Shown piece after piece: positions 47,691 to 61,519 of a stretch of 64,000 nucleotides of DNA (positions are counted from its first letter, which is position 1; each line of letters begins with the position of its first letter). The DNA is taken from the NCBI GenBank assembly GCA_039000515.1, contig JBCFYV010000230.1, positions 1 through 64,000 of the forward strand. The letters are read 5' to 3'. The stretch is from Timema cristinae. Its lineage: Eukaryota; Arthropoda; Insecta; Phasmatodea; Timematidae. The notes below the pieces were generated by a model. That model worked only from the letters and a program-made list of their open reading frames with translations, did no database searches and was not told the origin of the DNA. The translations under genes and the position numbers were made by a program.

Positions 47691-50600
47691 AAAATTTTCC
47701 CAATTCCTTAAAAAATTTAACCTAGTGTACAATTGTAAATTTAAATTTTGAGTTTTAAAATCGAACGTGTATTAAAAAATTTTCTTCTAAAAATAAAAAA
47801 AACAAAAATAAATTTCAGTAAAAAGAAAAAAAAGGTCACCCTTTTCCCAAATTTAAATTAAAATTTATTTTAATTTTAAAGGCAATGTTTCATTGGCCCA
47901 AAATAGTCCCAAAATTTTTTGGAAATTATGGAAATGATGAAAAATACAGAAAGGAGAGGGAAGATTTTTACAATGTAACAAAACTTTGAAAAAAATTTTT
48001 TCAAAAAAATGTTTGTACGGGCACACAGTTTCTTTATTTCTTTTTAAAAAAGCTACCTTTTGCTAAAAAAACATAAGAAAAAATTTGTAAAAATGGGGAA
48101 ATATTGCTTAAATTGGGTTTGTAAACGGTTTTAAAAATAGTTTCGGGGGTTTTTTCCCAAATTTCACAATTTTTTTACATAAATTTTTTCTTTTTTAAAA
48201 ATTCAAAAGATTCCCCTACTCTTTCTAAAATGCACATGAAGGGCAAATTTTAAAATTTTTAAAAATTTACTAACATTTTTTATTTTCTTATTGGGGTATT
48301 TTTCCCGAGAGTGTAGTATCTAGTTTTTTTCGCTGTGTGTAGGGGCTTTTAGCCGATCTGTGGGGAAAAGAGCATTGCCCCGGGGCCCTTCCCTTTTGGA
48401 TGTTGTCTAACGTATAAACCCCCAAAAGAAAGGGTTTTTATAAATAAAATTTAAAAAAAGGTGTGGAGCCCAAAAGTAATATTAAACATAACCCAAGCCT
48501 AATTAACCCCGAAAAAATGGGGACCTAAATTTTTTAAATTCACCCCACGAAAAAAAAATTTTTTTTGTACCCCCAGGGGAAACGAAAACCCAAAACCCCA
48601 TATGAGTATTCCGGGGAATCAAATTTAAATTTAAAAAAAATTTTCGTTTTGTTGTCTTCATATGTCGCATTTCCCCAACGGGTATTGGTATGAAAAAAAT
48701 ATTTATACCAAATATTTAAAAATTTTTTCAATTGTCTAAGACCCCGACAAAATGGAACAAAAAAAGAACATTTAAGGGTATGTTATGTTTTGAACAAAAA
48801 GAAAAAAATGGGCAAACATTTATTTTTTTACAATCGCCAGACACGCAAACTTTTTTTTCTTTTAAAACCCCTTTGAAATAGATTTTCAAAAGGGATTTTT
48901 TTTTTCTTTGGGGGAACACAAGAAAAAACTGAAACTTTTTGTAAGGAACACTAAAAAAAACTTGTCGGAAAAAAGAGCAACAAACATTTGCTTTGGTTTC
49001 CCGGGAAAAATGTTTTTTCAAAAGGAAAATACTGAGATTTAACCCCCTTCCGTCCAACCACCCCTTTTTGCACATTTTAAAACCGGGACCCCCTTCTTTT
49101 AGTGACCCCGGTTCTAATGCGTAAATTCACAGTAGAAATAACTGCCGATGACGGGGGTTTTCGAGGTTTTTAAAACCCCGGGGCGGAAGTACCAAAAAAA
49201 TGGGTTTTTTTTCAAAAAAGGTTTTTCATTCTTCCCTTTTAAAGAAAAAGATTTCTTTAAAAAAATAAAAGTTTTAATCCCTAAAAAGGTTTTGCGTAAT
49301 TTGTACTTAAGCGTTTTAACCCCAATGGTTAGTAAAGGGCTCGGGGCAAAAAAGTAAAGTATAATTGAGGGAAAAAATACTCGGAAAGGGTTTGAAATGT
49401 TTTTGGGGGTTTTGGGTAAGATTAAGAATAACAGGTTTAAAAGAAAAGGTGGGTGACAAATTAAGAAATTTTTAAAAAAGAGGGGGTGAGAAGAAAACAA
49501 ATTTTTTTTGTTTTTCTTAACCGAAAGCAAACATTTTGGACAATTTTAGGAGGAATGTCTTTTCCCTGGCTTCTTTTGAAGGAAAGGTTTTGGGGAGGGA
49601 AAGGGGGGGCTTAAAAAGGGGGGGATTAAATTTTTTTAAAATTTTTGGGGGAAAAGAAGGAGGTGGCAAGGACATGGGTCCCTTGGGGTCCCAGGTTTTT
49701 TACTGACAAAAGGAAAGGGGTTGTCTAAGACGAAAAAATTGAAGTTAAAAATAAAAAACATTAAAAATAATAATATTGGGTATTTTTTCCCAGGACCGAG
49801 CATTTTGAGGGGGCTAGTGAGTTGAAATACCACATGGGGAAAAATTTTTTTGAGTTTAAAAATTTTTTAGTTCTATCCATTTTAAAAAAATTATCTTTTT
49901 TTTAATAAAGGCTTAAAAATGGAAAAAGCTTGTATTTTTAAAAACTACTTTTCACCCCAAAAAGACCAAATAGAATATGTGTTGATTTTGTGTAAATATT
50001 ACACTATCTAAAATTTTCTTTTGATACTAAAATACACGTGATTTAAAAAAAAAAAAATTAACATCTTTGAAAAAATTATAAAAGGGTTTTTCTTATGTTT
50101 TTAACATTATTTTTTTTTTTTAAAATTCCTTTTTCTTTATTCGGGAAAGGGAAAAAATTGCAATAGTGAATTTTTAAATTTAAATTTGGGAGTTTTTTAA
50201 AAAACTTTAAAAAAAAAAAACACCCAAATTTTTTTTAAAAAAATACCGTTTTACCCTATCAAAAAAATTTACCCTTTTTTTTCTAAAGGGGAAAATATAA
50301 ACTATGGTTAAAATCATAAAACCCTTTTAAAATTTGGGCCCAAGGGAATTTCAACATTTCATGGGAAATTTTTGCAAAAAAATTTTCCTGTTTCACCCCT
50401 TTTCACGGGGTTTTTTTTAAAATTATAAAAATAAAAAATTTTAATAATTTTAAAAATTTTTATTGATAATTTTCATTTTCAATTTGGGGCTAAAATGATT
50501 TCAAAAAAAAATTTAAAAAAAGAGCTTTTTTAAAAAAAATTGGAGTTTGGAAAAATCCTTTAAAATTGCGTTTTTTTAAACGCTCTAGTTGACAGCCACC

Positions 50601-53184
50601 TTAAGATAAAAATTTGGGTAACAAAAAAAATATTTTGTTTTAAAAGGCCAATTTTCATTTATTTTAGTTTACTTTTCAAAATTTGGGGGGAAATTTTTTT
50701 TAAAACAAACAGTTTTGGGGTAGAATTTTTATTTTTTTGGCCATTTTTAGATACATTCGCCATCTTTTTTGAAAAAGTAAAAGTTATCATTCCTGCTAAA
50801 AAAATAATTTTGTATTCATTCCCAAACGGCGTAAGTTGAAAAAATTTTAAAGCTTTTACGAAAAATTTTTTTATGGAATTTTGTGGTTACAAATTTAAAC
50901 CCGTTGGGTTTTGAACGTTTTTTTTTAGTTTTACCCCCCAGGAATAAAAAAGGGGTTTAAATACCTACAGCGGGAAGACTATTAAAAAAAATGGTTCCAA
51001 GTGCTTCTTTAACTTCACTATTTTTAAATAAATAAAACAAGTCTAAAAAAAGTAGAAAGGGGGCCTCGTTTTTTTTAACGAGTAATTTTTAAAAAATTTT
51101 AAACATTTGGTTTTTCAATATTTACTCTTTTAAAAATTTTTTCAAAAAATTTTCCCATTTTTAAAATTTTTGTTTGGGGAAGCTCTTTTAAAGTATTTAA
51201 AATTTTAATTTAAATTTTTTAAAGGGAAACTTAAAAAAATTTTAAAAAAAGGGAGGGAAAAATTTTTTAAAATTAATTAAATATCCCTGGAAAGGGGTTG
51301 TAATTTTAAATTTTTTTTTTGCCAAATGCCCCAAAAACCCTTATTTTTTTAATTCGATATTTTTTTTAAACGTCATCTTTGAATTTGGGGAAATTTTCTT
51401 AAAACATTATTTTATTATAAAACACCGATAAAAAACTTGTACTACCTAAAAAGATTTTACAATTGGGCCCGGTAAATAAAAAGCAAACCCATTTATTTAA
51501 AATTTTTAACAAAAATAAAATTTTAAGCATAGTTTTCCTCTTATAGCCCTATTAATTTTAAATTAATTGTTTTATTGAAATTTAAAAAACTTTATTTGAA
51601 AGTTTTTTTGACGTTACAGTTTACTTTTATGTATTCATACTCCAAAACCCCCCCCCCCCCTACGTTTAAAAATATATCAAATTTGTTGGGTGAAAACCCT
51701 TTTAAAAAAATATTTTAAAAAATTTTTTATTTGGAAAAAAGTGTCCATATTTTTCATTCGATTTGGGCTATATCGATTTGATTTTTTTAAGCAGAAAGCT
51801 TGAATCAGGAGGTTGTTTTTTTTTTTTAAAAAATTTAAAATTTTGGGATTATCTTCCCAAAGTGACAGCTGAAGTATACATGGGCTTTTTCTATGAAAAA
51901 ATAAAGAAGATTTTGTGACTTTATGAACTGTCAGAAAAAGGGTTTTTCCCCATTCCAAATTTGAAATTTTAGTTACATAAAGCTACAAAAGGGAAATTTT
52001 TTTTATTTAAACTTTATCAGGGGTTTTTATTCCGAAAAAGGAGTGTACAAATAACAAAGGGTTTTTAAAAATAATAATTTTAAACACTGCGTTTTCTTTC
52101 CCCCTTTCCCGGGGGGCAGCTTATAAATTTTGATTTAAACAAATGAAATTTTGTAATTTTAGAAAAAGGAAAATTTACCCACATTTTCCTAAAATTAGGG
52201 GTGGAAAAACCATTCTAAAAAAAAACCAAATCTCAAAAAAGGCCCCCCAACCCCGGGGTTCAAAAAATTTCCCTTTCCCCCCCGTTTGGGGGAGGGGCCT
52301 TAAAACCCCCACCACCAAAAACGAGGAATTTTTAAAATTTAAAATCAAATTTTTTAAGGTTTTTTCCAAAAGGAAAAGCGCCCCCCACTTAACCCTAAAC
52401 CCATGAAACGAAACATCATAAAAAATGCGTACAACCTGAACAGGTTGGTAAGTAAGAAATGTTTGGGGGTTAAAATAAGAATATTGATTGTAGCCCCGCG
52501 ATGCGTTAGACTTGGCCTTCCTCGATATAAAGGCAAAGGGGGTTTAAAATCCCTTAAACCCGGGCCAATTATATTGTTTTGGGTTTTTATTATTGTGAAT
52601 GCTAGTGCATTTTTTAAATTTTTATATTTTTTATTTAACCTTTTATTCTTTAAAATATTTTTAAAACAAATTTCCCCATAGGCAAATGAGTGGGTTTTTT
52701 TCGTAAGACCCGGGGTTTAAGGCCCAAAATAAATTTTTTGGCGATTCCCCATTTATCGAATTTTACATGTAATTAAAAGGGGTTTTGTTCCCCGGGTGTA
52801 AAGCGATTTTTTTTCTTTTGTGCAACCCCCGTGGGGCCCCCTTTTGGAATCAATTCACCAGGCCCAAACCCAAAATTTTTTTTTTGGCCCCTTGGTTTCC
52901 CCCCAAAAAAAGGCAGGGGGAAAGAGTTTTTGGGGGGGGGGGGTTTTTTTTTTTCCCCCACTTTAAAAAAGGGGGTGTTCTATTTTGAAAAAAACTTATT
53001 TTTAAGGGGTTTAAACTGAACTAGGACTGTTTTAATATATTTAAAATTTTTAATTAAAATTTAAAATACACATTTATTCTTTGATAATTAAAAGATGGGA
53101 TTTTAAACAGCTTTAAAATAAAATTTAAAAGTTTATTTGTTTTTTAAAATAATTTCAAAATTTTAAGTTAAAATTTTAAATGTA

Positions 53185-53310
53185 TTTTTATGGTAGGGGG
53201 AAAGGGGCATGGAAATGTTGTGTTTTTTTGGTATGGTATGTTATCGTATTATATCGTAGGGTAGGGTTTATGGTATATTTTTTAAAATTTATAGTATGTT
53301 TTAAAATTTA
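53185..53310 (+). repeat. TGGTA/TAGGG-rich simple repeat
   Basis: Loose repetition of TGGTATGGTATGTTATCGTA-like pentamers inside the distorted block. Confidence 0.6.
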
Positions 53311-56300
53311 TTATGTCTATATATAATTTTTAAACTTTAATTTATTTTATTTTTAAAAATTATGAATGTGGTATATCAAATTTTTAGCTTGGAGTTCACA
53401 AACTGGGGATCCTAAAACCCAGATTACTAAACCTTAGGGTTGAAAGAGGGGGAAAGATTTAAAATTTTTGGGGACAGACTAAGTCCACTAAGGAAACCAA
53501 CCAAACATTGGACCACAGGTAGCTTTTTTACAGGAAAAAAATGAAACATAAAAAATTAAATTTTTTGAAAAAAAAATGTTGATTTTTACTGTTAAATAAA
53601 CGGGAAATTTCAACATTTTTTGGAAAGGGGGTTTAATGGTAAAAAATTTTTAAAAATTCAAAGAAGGGGGGGGGTCCGGGGAATTAAATGGGGGGGGGGG
53701 ATGGGGGTTTGAGATTTCAACGGTTTGGGGGGGGAAAAAAATAATAAAAAAACAAAAAACCAAAAAAAAAAAATTAATTTTTAATAAAATTTTATATCGC
53801 AATTTTACTACAGTTTAGACCAATCTGAAAGATGGGGGAAATATTTTTTTTTAGTTTTTCTTTCCCCGTTTTTCATAGGGCCCAAACCCTTTTTTTTATC
53901 TGAACTGAAAAATTTTTTTGTTTAAAATTTTGCCCAAATAATTTAAAAAAATTAAAACTTTTTCGTATTTTTAAAATGTTGACAGAAAAAAAAAAAACTT
54001 TGCATTTTTTTTAAAGATGTTTTTTCCAAATACCCATTCCCCAAGAAATTTAAATTTGTAGAAAATTTAGAAAAATAAAGTTTTAAAAATTTAATTTTGC
54101 CCCCTTTTGTTTTTCTGAAACAGTGCAAAAACACTAGGGGTTTAGGGGGGTTCCTGGATTAAATTTTCTAACATGCCGGAAAAATTGATTTTTTTTTTAA
54201 AATTTTTTGAGGTTTTTTCCCCCTTTCCCAGTGTTTTTGGAAATTAAACCCCCGGGGAAAAAGGGGGTTGGGCCATTATATACTCATTTTTTTTTTTTTT
54301 TAGAAAGTCCATTTTATTTTTTTCCCAAATTTTATTTTAGAATGGTGCAGAACTATTTTTTAAGATTACAGAAAAATATTTTTTTTGTAAAGAGTTTGCC
54401 CCAAACCAGCCCTAAAATGCACCCGGAGTGATTTTTTTTTAAATGATTTTCTCCATTTCCCAAAAATGACCATGTGTGGGGAAAGGGGCAGAAAAGGGGG
54501 GGGGAAAAGACCTTGGGTTTTGCGTTTAAAAACAAGAAAAGGGCCGGAAAAAAGTGGGGTTTTTCCCTCCGGCCCCCGGGGTTTTACCCCCTTTTTATAT
54601 AAAGGGGGGGGGAAATTTTTAAAAGAATTTAAAAAAAAGGGGGGGGGTTCCCTGGCTACGACCCCCATGCTCTTATTTCCCCGCCGATCCTTTTCTGAAA
54701 TCCTCGTTTCCTTTCCTTGGGTTTTTGCCCGCTCTTTCCCCCTGAAAAATTTTCCCGAAGTTTAAAAAATTCCTTTTAACTTTTTTTTCCTTTTTATTCT
54801 TCCCTTGGGGGGGGGGAAGGGGGGGGGATAACCTTTTCACCTAAATCCCCCGCCATTTACAAAAACTGTAACCCAAAGAATAAACGGAGTTTGGGTTTCA
54901 CAAAATGGGTATAAAGGGGAATTTTTAAATTATCTGTATGTTTTTTTTTTCATTTTTTTATATACCATTATAAAAAAGTTTAAATTTCTAGACATAAAAA
55001 GTTTTAAGAGCACTAACTTAAAAAGTGGGCTTAATCCAATTTACATTTTAAAAAAGGGGCCCCAATTTTTGCCATGAAAATTTTTTTTATGAAAATTAAA
55101 AGATGAAACAAAATTCATGGGTTTTTTTTAAAATTTTTTAGGCAGCACCCCCGGGGGTCAAACCCCTAATCGTTTAAAACTCTTATTCGAAAATGATTTA
55201 CCCCTAAATTTTTAAGGATTACGAAGTTTAAATTTAAAAAAAAGTTTTACCCCCGCATTTGCGTGGGGGAAAGGAAAAAAAAATTTTAAAAAAACCTTTA
55301 TGGGGGGACTACTCCCTAGTAAAAATCAGACCCAAAATTTTTTCCCTGTTCCTGCTACTCCCATCTTTTTCTTGGCCTCCCTTGCGGCCCTTTTTTTAAA
55401 GTTTAAAAATTTATTTTCTTGGGCATCCCTCTATTTCCATCCCCTTTACGTTTTCATACCAAAAGTTTTTTACCCTTAATATCTCATTTACTTTAAACCC
55501 CCTTTTCCTTTAAAACAAAATTGGTGTCTTGTTTTCCTCGTGCAGCAAACATGCTCCTCAAAAAAAATTCCGGGCCTCCACTTTCCTTGCCCTTTTTTTC
55601 ATTAAAATATTCATTTTTCCCACCCGGCATTTGTGACGAAGGTACAAATTCTCCCTTTTAAACAGTGCTTACCTCACTTAAAGGGAAACGTCCTTCCCCA
55701 AGAAATTTTAAAAAGTAAAACCCATTTTAAATACATCTTTTATTTTAATTTAAGCTAATGTTGGGGGGAAAAGGGGTTAAGGAAATTTAGGGGAAAATGA
55801 GTGGGCTTTACACCCAAACTTTTAAAGGGTTCTTCCATGGGCAAACTAGACAATTTTTCTAAAGTTTGGACAATTAATCGGGCCACCCATAAATTTCGGG
55901 TTTATTTAAATTTGGTTTTTTTGTTAATATTAATCAAATTTCTACCATAAGAACAAAAAAAATAAAAACTAATTTGCACTGTCATTCCCCAAAAAATTAA
56001 AGTTTTTCAAACCAAATTTTGTATTTTTCAAAAACTCACTTAATATTTTATAAATGGCAGTTTTTTAAAGGGAAATGACTAAAAAAAATCATAGTTATCA
56101 CTTCTCTTTCCCTTTTTTCCCGAGGTAAAAAGCCACACATTCAATAAAAAAAACACTTAAAAAAGGTTTTTTAAAGTAACCACAACCCCCCCTTTTAGTC
56201 CGACCTTTTTTTTTAAGGGGGGGGAAAACCCAAACCCCCCCCTTTTTTTTCCCCGGGCCCTTACGTGTTGCATTTTTCCACTCCGCATTTTAGGGAAATG

Positions 56301-56664
56301 ATTACATGAAATGGGGGGAACTTGAAACATAAAAATTGCCATTACCCCCCTTGTTTTGCCAAATGTTTCCAACTGGGGATCATGAATTCCCTATTACAAG
56401 GGACAGTGAGACTAAAAAAGAATAAATATTTAGATTGTATTTTGTTTTTTAAAAAACATTTTATTGAATATATTAATATTTATTTTTCCCATTTTTTTAA
56501 ATATGCGGGAAAATATTAAAGGGGGGATAGAAAAGGGCACGTGAAAAAAAACTCGTATTTTCTTTATATTTTATGGGCAAAAAAATTTCTTTGGCCATAA
56601 AAAAATTAAATTGCTACTGGATTATAGCAACCCCCCCGGTGGGACGTTTTTTAACGTGCTCTTT

Positions 56665-56815
56665 CCCCCCAGTCAACTTAACTTCCGATGACGGGGTTTA
56701 TAGGGTTCAAAACCGGGTTTGGGTGTACTGAGGCTAGTTTTTTAAAAGGGGGTTATCGATTTTTCCCTTCACGCAAATACGGGTATACTTCCTTTAAATA
56801 TAACCTTTCTAATAT
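56665..56815 (+). mobile_element. tRNA-derived SINE, family 1 (distorted)
   Basis: CCGATGACGGGGTTTATAGG, GGTTCAAAACCGGG (B box), GGTGTACTGAGGCTAGTT, TTTAAAAGGGGGTTATCG, CCTTCACGCAAATACGGGTA. The body matches the 41.4 and 44.9 kb copies. Confidence 0.65.
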
Positions 56816-57404
56816 ATAAAATCATTATTTGTAATTGTACATAAGGTAAAACCCTGAACGGATAGTAAGACGTGGCAGTAAAGATTTTTTGGGACACTTT
56901 CACACAGGGTATTTAAAAAAATTCTAATTTTTTGACGGGTTAGTATTTTTACTAAGAAATAAAAACAATTTGGGGACTTTAAAGTTTTAATAAAAGGGGG
57001 AAACGAAAGTTGAGGCAAATTTAATTTTTCATTTTTAAGGGACAAAAATGTGTTTGTTAAAAATAAAAAAAAACTATTGGTTGAGTAGATACGTTACAGG
57101 TTTTTGAAAAGAGTGGAAATGGCAGGGGAGGGAAACAGGTTGGGGAAATTGAGGGGGTGTTGGGGGAGGGTAAGGAAAAGGGTTTAAAGGGGTAGGGAAG
57201 AAAAAAAACATTTTGGGGTTGGGCCACAAAAACCAAATGGGGAAACTGTTTAGTGAAGATGATCACTTGGGTTTAATAGAGAGGAAAAGAGGATGGGGAA
57301 AGGGTTTTGGGAATGTAAGATATCAAGAAATATGAAAGAAGCCCCCCCCCCCCCTAAAAGACGTCCAGTTGTTCCCTGCCTGGGAAACAAAACCCACACA
57401 AGAA

Positions 57405-59825
57405 GGAAAAGGTACGTTTAGTTTAAAAATTATATATGGTACAGTGTAATAACAGTTCTTAAAAAACTGTCATGAACGTAGCGACTTTTAAACCCAAAGA
57501 GGAGTTTTCTAAAAATTTTAAAAAAAGTTTATCGTCAATGCCACAAAAAAGTGACAGATATTCAAGAACCATTGATTTTTTTTTACCCCCGTGTCTTACT
57601 AACCCGTTTGGGTTTTTAGTTTATGTTTCTAACTCGCTGATAATTTCAGGCATTGGAAGGTTATATTAAAGCAAGTATACCAACATTTGCTTGGGGTGGG
57701 GGGAAAATTTAAAAAATTTTTTTTTGTAAAAAACTCCTCAGTACAACCCGGGTGGGGATTCCCAAAACCCTTAATTTTATCCATCACGGCAGTCTATCTT
57801 AAACCTAATTTAACAGACCACGACGAGCATAAGAAACAGTTCCCATTCAATGAAAATGCCTATGGTACAGCTGGGAATCGATCTTGGGGCCAGTAGCCAG
57901 TAGCTAGAGGGGATGCTAAAGGATTTAGCTTACAGATAGTTCCTCTTTAAATATCTATGGTTATAACTGCGGATATAAGCCGTCAAATGGGAGCCAACAT
58001 ATTTCCGGTAAATAGTTATTATAGTCAGGAGATCCAAACCGATATAAGTTCAGTCAGGGCAAGAATCAATAAAAGCATAGAAAAACAATGTCAACAAAAT
58101 ATGATGATTTTGTCACGTTTCAATTAGCGTCATTTAAATATATGTTTAAGAAGAAGGTGGAAAGCTTCAAGTAATGGGAAGTGTTGATAGAGGAAAGAGG
58201 AGGAAACGAGAGATAAATTGGGAAAGAAGGAGGCAAGCAGGGTCCTTTTACAAAAGCTTCAGAAGTCTCGTCTGGAGTAGAAATGTGCAACCGAATGTTA
58301 TTTTTATTTGTGTAGCTTACAGGTTTTTAACACAAGCGTATTTTAAGTTCGTAATATATGAAGTTAGGATAAGGAGGTTAAATGAAATGAATACACCTGC
58401 TTTTAGTTAAGAGAAGGGATGGTAAAAACATGTGATAACCCACATTTGTAAAATCAACTCTTGCTGTGATTCTAACCTAGTACCAAGGACATTTTCCAAA
58501 TGATTTATCCACTCCCCCTCCCTCGAAAATACGGGTAGTTAAATTAAATACAAATCGTGTGAATGGGTATTTAAGATATATTTTTCAACGCCCATCGAAA
58601 TATTAAATTCACTTTAAAAACCAAAGCCACATGTGGAGGGATAATTTGATTAAACTCGATCATATAAACCAAGATTGCTAATATCATTAGGAAGAGTTTT
58701 AGAGTATTCTATGCGTTTCAACAAACCGAGTACAACTTGATGGCTAAATGGGGAAGGAATAACGGATTCCTCTCTTTCAAGGGCGCATATAGTCAATATT
58801 CGTACGTCAGCAAATATCTCATTCCACCTAAATTGCTCTGTAGTTCAATATTGGAATAGTGGTTATATTATATAAATACAGCCCTAAAATTAAAACGTCA
58901 CTCACCTCTTATTTTTAACTTGACTATAATAAACTAAACTTAAATTTATGTCAGCAAGATCACTTAATCACCAAAATTTCACAGAATAAAATAAATCCCT
59001 CTTTATAGTTTTCCTCCAAGGTGTGATAAAATAATTTCGGTTGAAGTTAAATAAAGTTTCTTGTCAAAAATCAGCGATGATTAAACATCAACAAGTTGAT
59101 TTTATATTTATATGAATTAAATTTAATAACTAGTTACATAACTTGATTTTAAATGTTCCTAAGGAGTATTCCCAAATGCTTTACAGGGTTTGAGTTGAGG
59201 AAGTAAAACCTCCTTTGGTAGCAAATTCGTTCTTTCCTTTTTTCTAAAAAAAATAAATATATACACTATAATTATTTAGAAAACCTAATTCAATATCTTG
59301 TCCATAACATAAAGCATAGCATTCTCAAATATTTTAAACACAAGAGATAAAAGGTTTAATTTTAAATATCTAAATCGTTGTTTATTATGATTGTGAATGA
59401 CATTTAATTATAATGATTTTGAACTCAATAATTTCTAAAATCTTAAATAAAAAACATTAAAATATATTAAATAAACTATTATCAGTTTTAATAAAAATAC
59501 TTTGAGCATATTACAAAGAGTTAGATTGAATGTTTGAAAAAAAAAACAATTTTTCAATAATTTAAAAAGTGTTTGATAATTTAACAAAATGTACCATTGA
59601 TGCGATAATTTAAACAAGTTTAAACATTTATACAAAAATGTATATATGTTAGTAATTCATGTAATATTTTTACTAAGAAATTTAATAAAATACCAACACA
59701 ATTTTAACCTCTAGGGTTTATTTTAAAAACAATTTAAAGTTCAAATTAAAATTAGTCTATTTGTCATTAAAATCTTCTACTTGTGAAATGCTTTGAAAAT
59801 ATTATGTTTCCGAATCAAATTTCTA
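57405..59825. other. Unassigned sequence
   Basis: Sequence quality looks normal again from about 57.8 kb. A 78-codon basic frame at 58,174-58,410 and others show no recognised domain. CTGGGAATCGATCTTGG at 57,871 may be a minus-strand B-box remnant. Confidence 0.35.
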
Positions 59826-59829
59826 ATTC

Positions 59830-60390
59830 TAACGCAAAGTCTTTCCCATACAGACGTAGTTTTTACTTTGCAAATGTTTTCAGTAGAGGGAAAAGCACTC
59901 ATTTCTCCAAACCACCACTCCAAGTAGTCCCTTTTTGAAATAAGCTCCTCATAGCTTGCATTTCGCGGACCGGCAGTTCATTTTCCTTGTACTATTCCTT
60001 GGATGATTGGTTTTATCTTCATGAGCTTGAATTTTGGTTCTATCGAAAAGTAAGGGTTCATGATTTTATTAATTTTGTTGAGACCAGTTTTCAAATATTT
60101 TTCAAAGTCATTATTATTTCTGGATCTCTTCCAAATGCAAGGTTTTTCAATTTTGACTTGTCACTAGTTTTTTTGAATTGATGTGCCTGAACAACTGTTT
60201 GTTTTTGTGTGTGTTGAGTCGTTGCCATGATGTTCTTGGCAAACTCCTTTCGTGGACTCTCGGCCACGGCCATTCCTGCCCTGAATAACACAATTATCAA
60301 CATTAGAATTAATAACTTTGTTAGTAATACAATCCAAACTGACAGATTAAAAGTCGGAACTTTGATATGCCAAGATAAATGTTCTACCAT
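59830..60390 (-). pseudogene. Unidentified coding-like stretch
   Basis: From 60,390 leftward a 99-codon frame contains a hydrophobic segment (VLLTKLLILMLIIVLFRAG) followed by a soluble part (ESPRKEFAKNIMATTQHT, QAHQFKKTSDKSKLK) and stops near 60,091. An overlapping frame then continues with KYLKTGLNKINKIMNP and PKFKLMKIKPIIQGIVQGK, a TGA at 59,978-59,980, and on through YEELISKRDYLEWWFGEM to about 59,830. Amino-acid composition is ordinary and unlike the surrounding AT-rich noise, so this may be an exon or a broken retrocopy. A possible splice acceptor (TTATTCAG) lies at about 60,277. I do not recognise the family. Confidence 0.3.
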
Positions 60391-60764
60391 TCAATGCTGT
60401 CACTTAAAATTGTATTATTTGATTAATGATCGTGAGGTCTGGTTTCAAATCCCTGTTTATGACATGACTTAAAAACGAATAAATATTGTACTATTAAAAT
60501 ATCGCTACATCGTTATTTGTGTCATTTATTTGATCAGCCTCAGCTTCCCAAATTATTAAATAGTACTAATAATGGCCGGTAGAGCAACACTAAGATCTAA
60601 AATTGAAATAATAATTATTGGGATAACATTGTTTTAGCAATTTGGACTTCCAAAAATCACTGTTTCATCAATATTACTAAAATTCCATATCAAATAGCAA
60701 TAAAAAAAATATATTGGTTTGTGAGATTTCTACAGAAAATACTTGTGGCTTATTAACTAATACC

Positions 60765-60945
60765 TTGACCAGGTGGCGGATGTTTTTAGTGATGTTCTCC
60801 GTAAGTTTGTGGTCACCTTTCTCCTGATATTTTTGGTGATGGTTTCCCGTAAGTTTGTGGGTTTTTTCCCTATTTTATTTCCTATTTTTTTTTTTCTCCT
60901 GATATTTTTGGTGATGGTTTCCCGTAATGGCACGGATAATCTTAT
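60765..60945. repeat. Short tandem duplication, two to three copies
   Basis: CTCCTGATATTTTTGGTGAT then GGTTTCCCGTAA occurs at about 60,820 and 60,898, with a degraded first copy at 60,783 (TTTTTAGTGATGTTCTCCGT). The minus-strand 63-codon frame with repeated RETITKNIRRK is a by-product. Confidence 0.7.
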
Positions 60946-61084
60946 CAAAACTATCGTGCGTTATACTTTCTCTTATTAAATCTCTTAAATCTCAGTTTCC
61001 TTCAGTAAACCTTATCGTCATTCACAATGAAGTAAATATGATTTGTATTTGTTGCAGGAAACGTCATAATGTGTTTCATACATT

Positions 61085-61519
61085 GTAGTTATGGTTGCCT
61101 TGAATTAAATTGTTGGACCGTTCATTATTTAACTAGCTTACCTGAGTTTATATGCATTAATTACTTAGTGGAGCAAGGATATGGAAGGTATAATTAGAAT
61201 AAATGTACCCGGATTATCTTAGAGGTACAATAGTAAAATATTTAGTAAAACCCAACTTCACTAAATGTTGAAAATGGTATTATGACATCAATTAACGGTT
61301 TCCATATCTTGTACATATTTAAAACACAAAGCCAAATTGTTCATGATTATTTTTTCATTCTTGTAATTAATTTTATCATATATGTATCATTTGTTATGAA
61401 GAAATCAACAAGTAAAACAAAGATTAAAGAACATTTAAAAGGTATTGTCCGTCTTCTTGCCGGTCAAGGCTCACCCACTAAATGCTCTATTGAGTGGATG
61501 GAATTACTCAAGTCATACA
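61085..61519 (-). repeat. Candidate 3' LTR of the copia element
   Basis: On the minus strand a purine tract GAGTGAGGGGAG (61,520-61,531) is followed by TGTATGACTTGAG at 61,519, the arrangement of a polypurine tract and LTR start. The distal end is not fixed; a TACA at about 61,086-61,089 would give about 430 bp. No second LTR is inside the window for comparison. Confidence 0.4.

Larger units (their letters stand above)
46240..57400. other. Large homopolymer-distorted block, low reliability
   Basis: About 11 kb in which most bases lie in runs of three to eight identical bases and runs abut one another. The many frames of 60-140 codons are rich in Lys/Phe/Asn or Gly/Pro and match no family. 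Two SINE copies (47,540; 56,665) can still be read through the distortion, showing that the underlying DNA is ordinary repeat-bearing sequence. A purine-rich G tract lies at 57,100-57,320. Confidence 0.65.

Noticed and set aside
49114..49530. 138-codon minus-strand frame, and many similar ones between 46.2 and 57.4 kb
   Set aside because: Lys/Phe/Asn-rich translations of distorted homopolymer sequence, with no family motif and frames on both strands.
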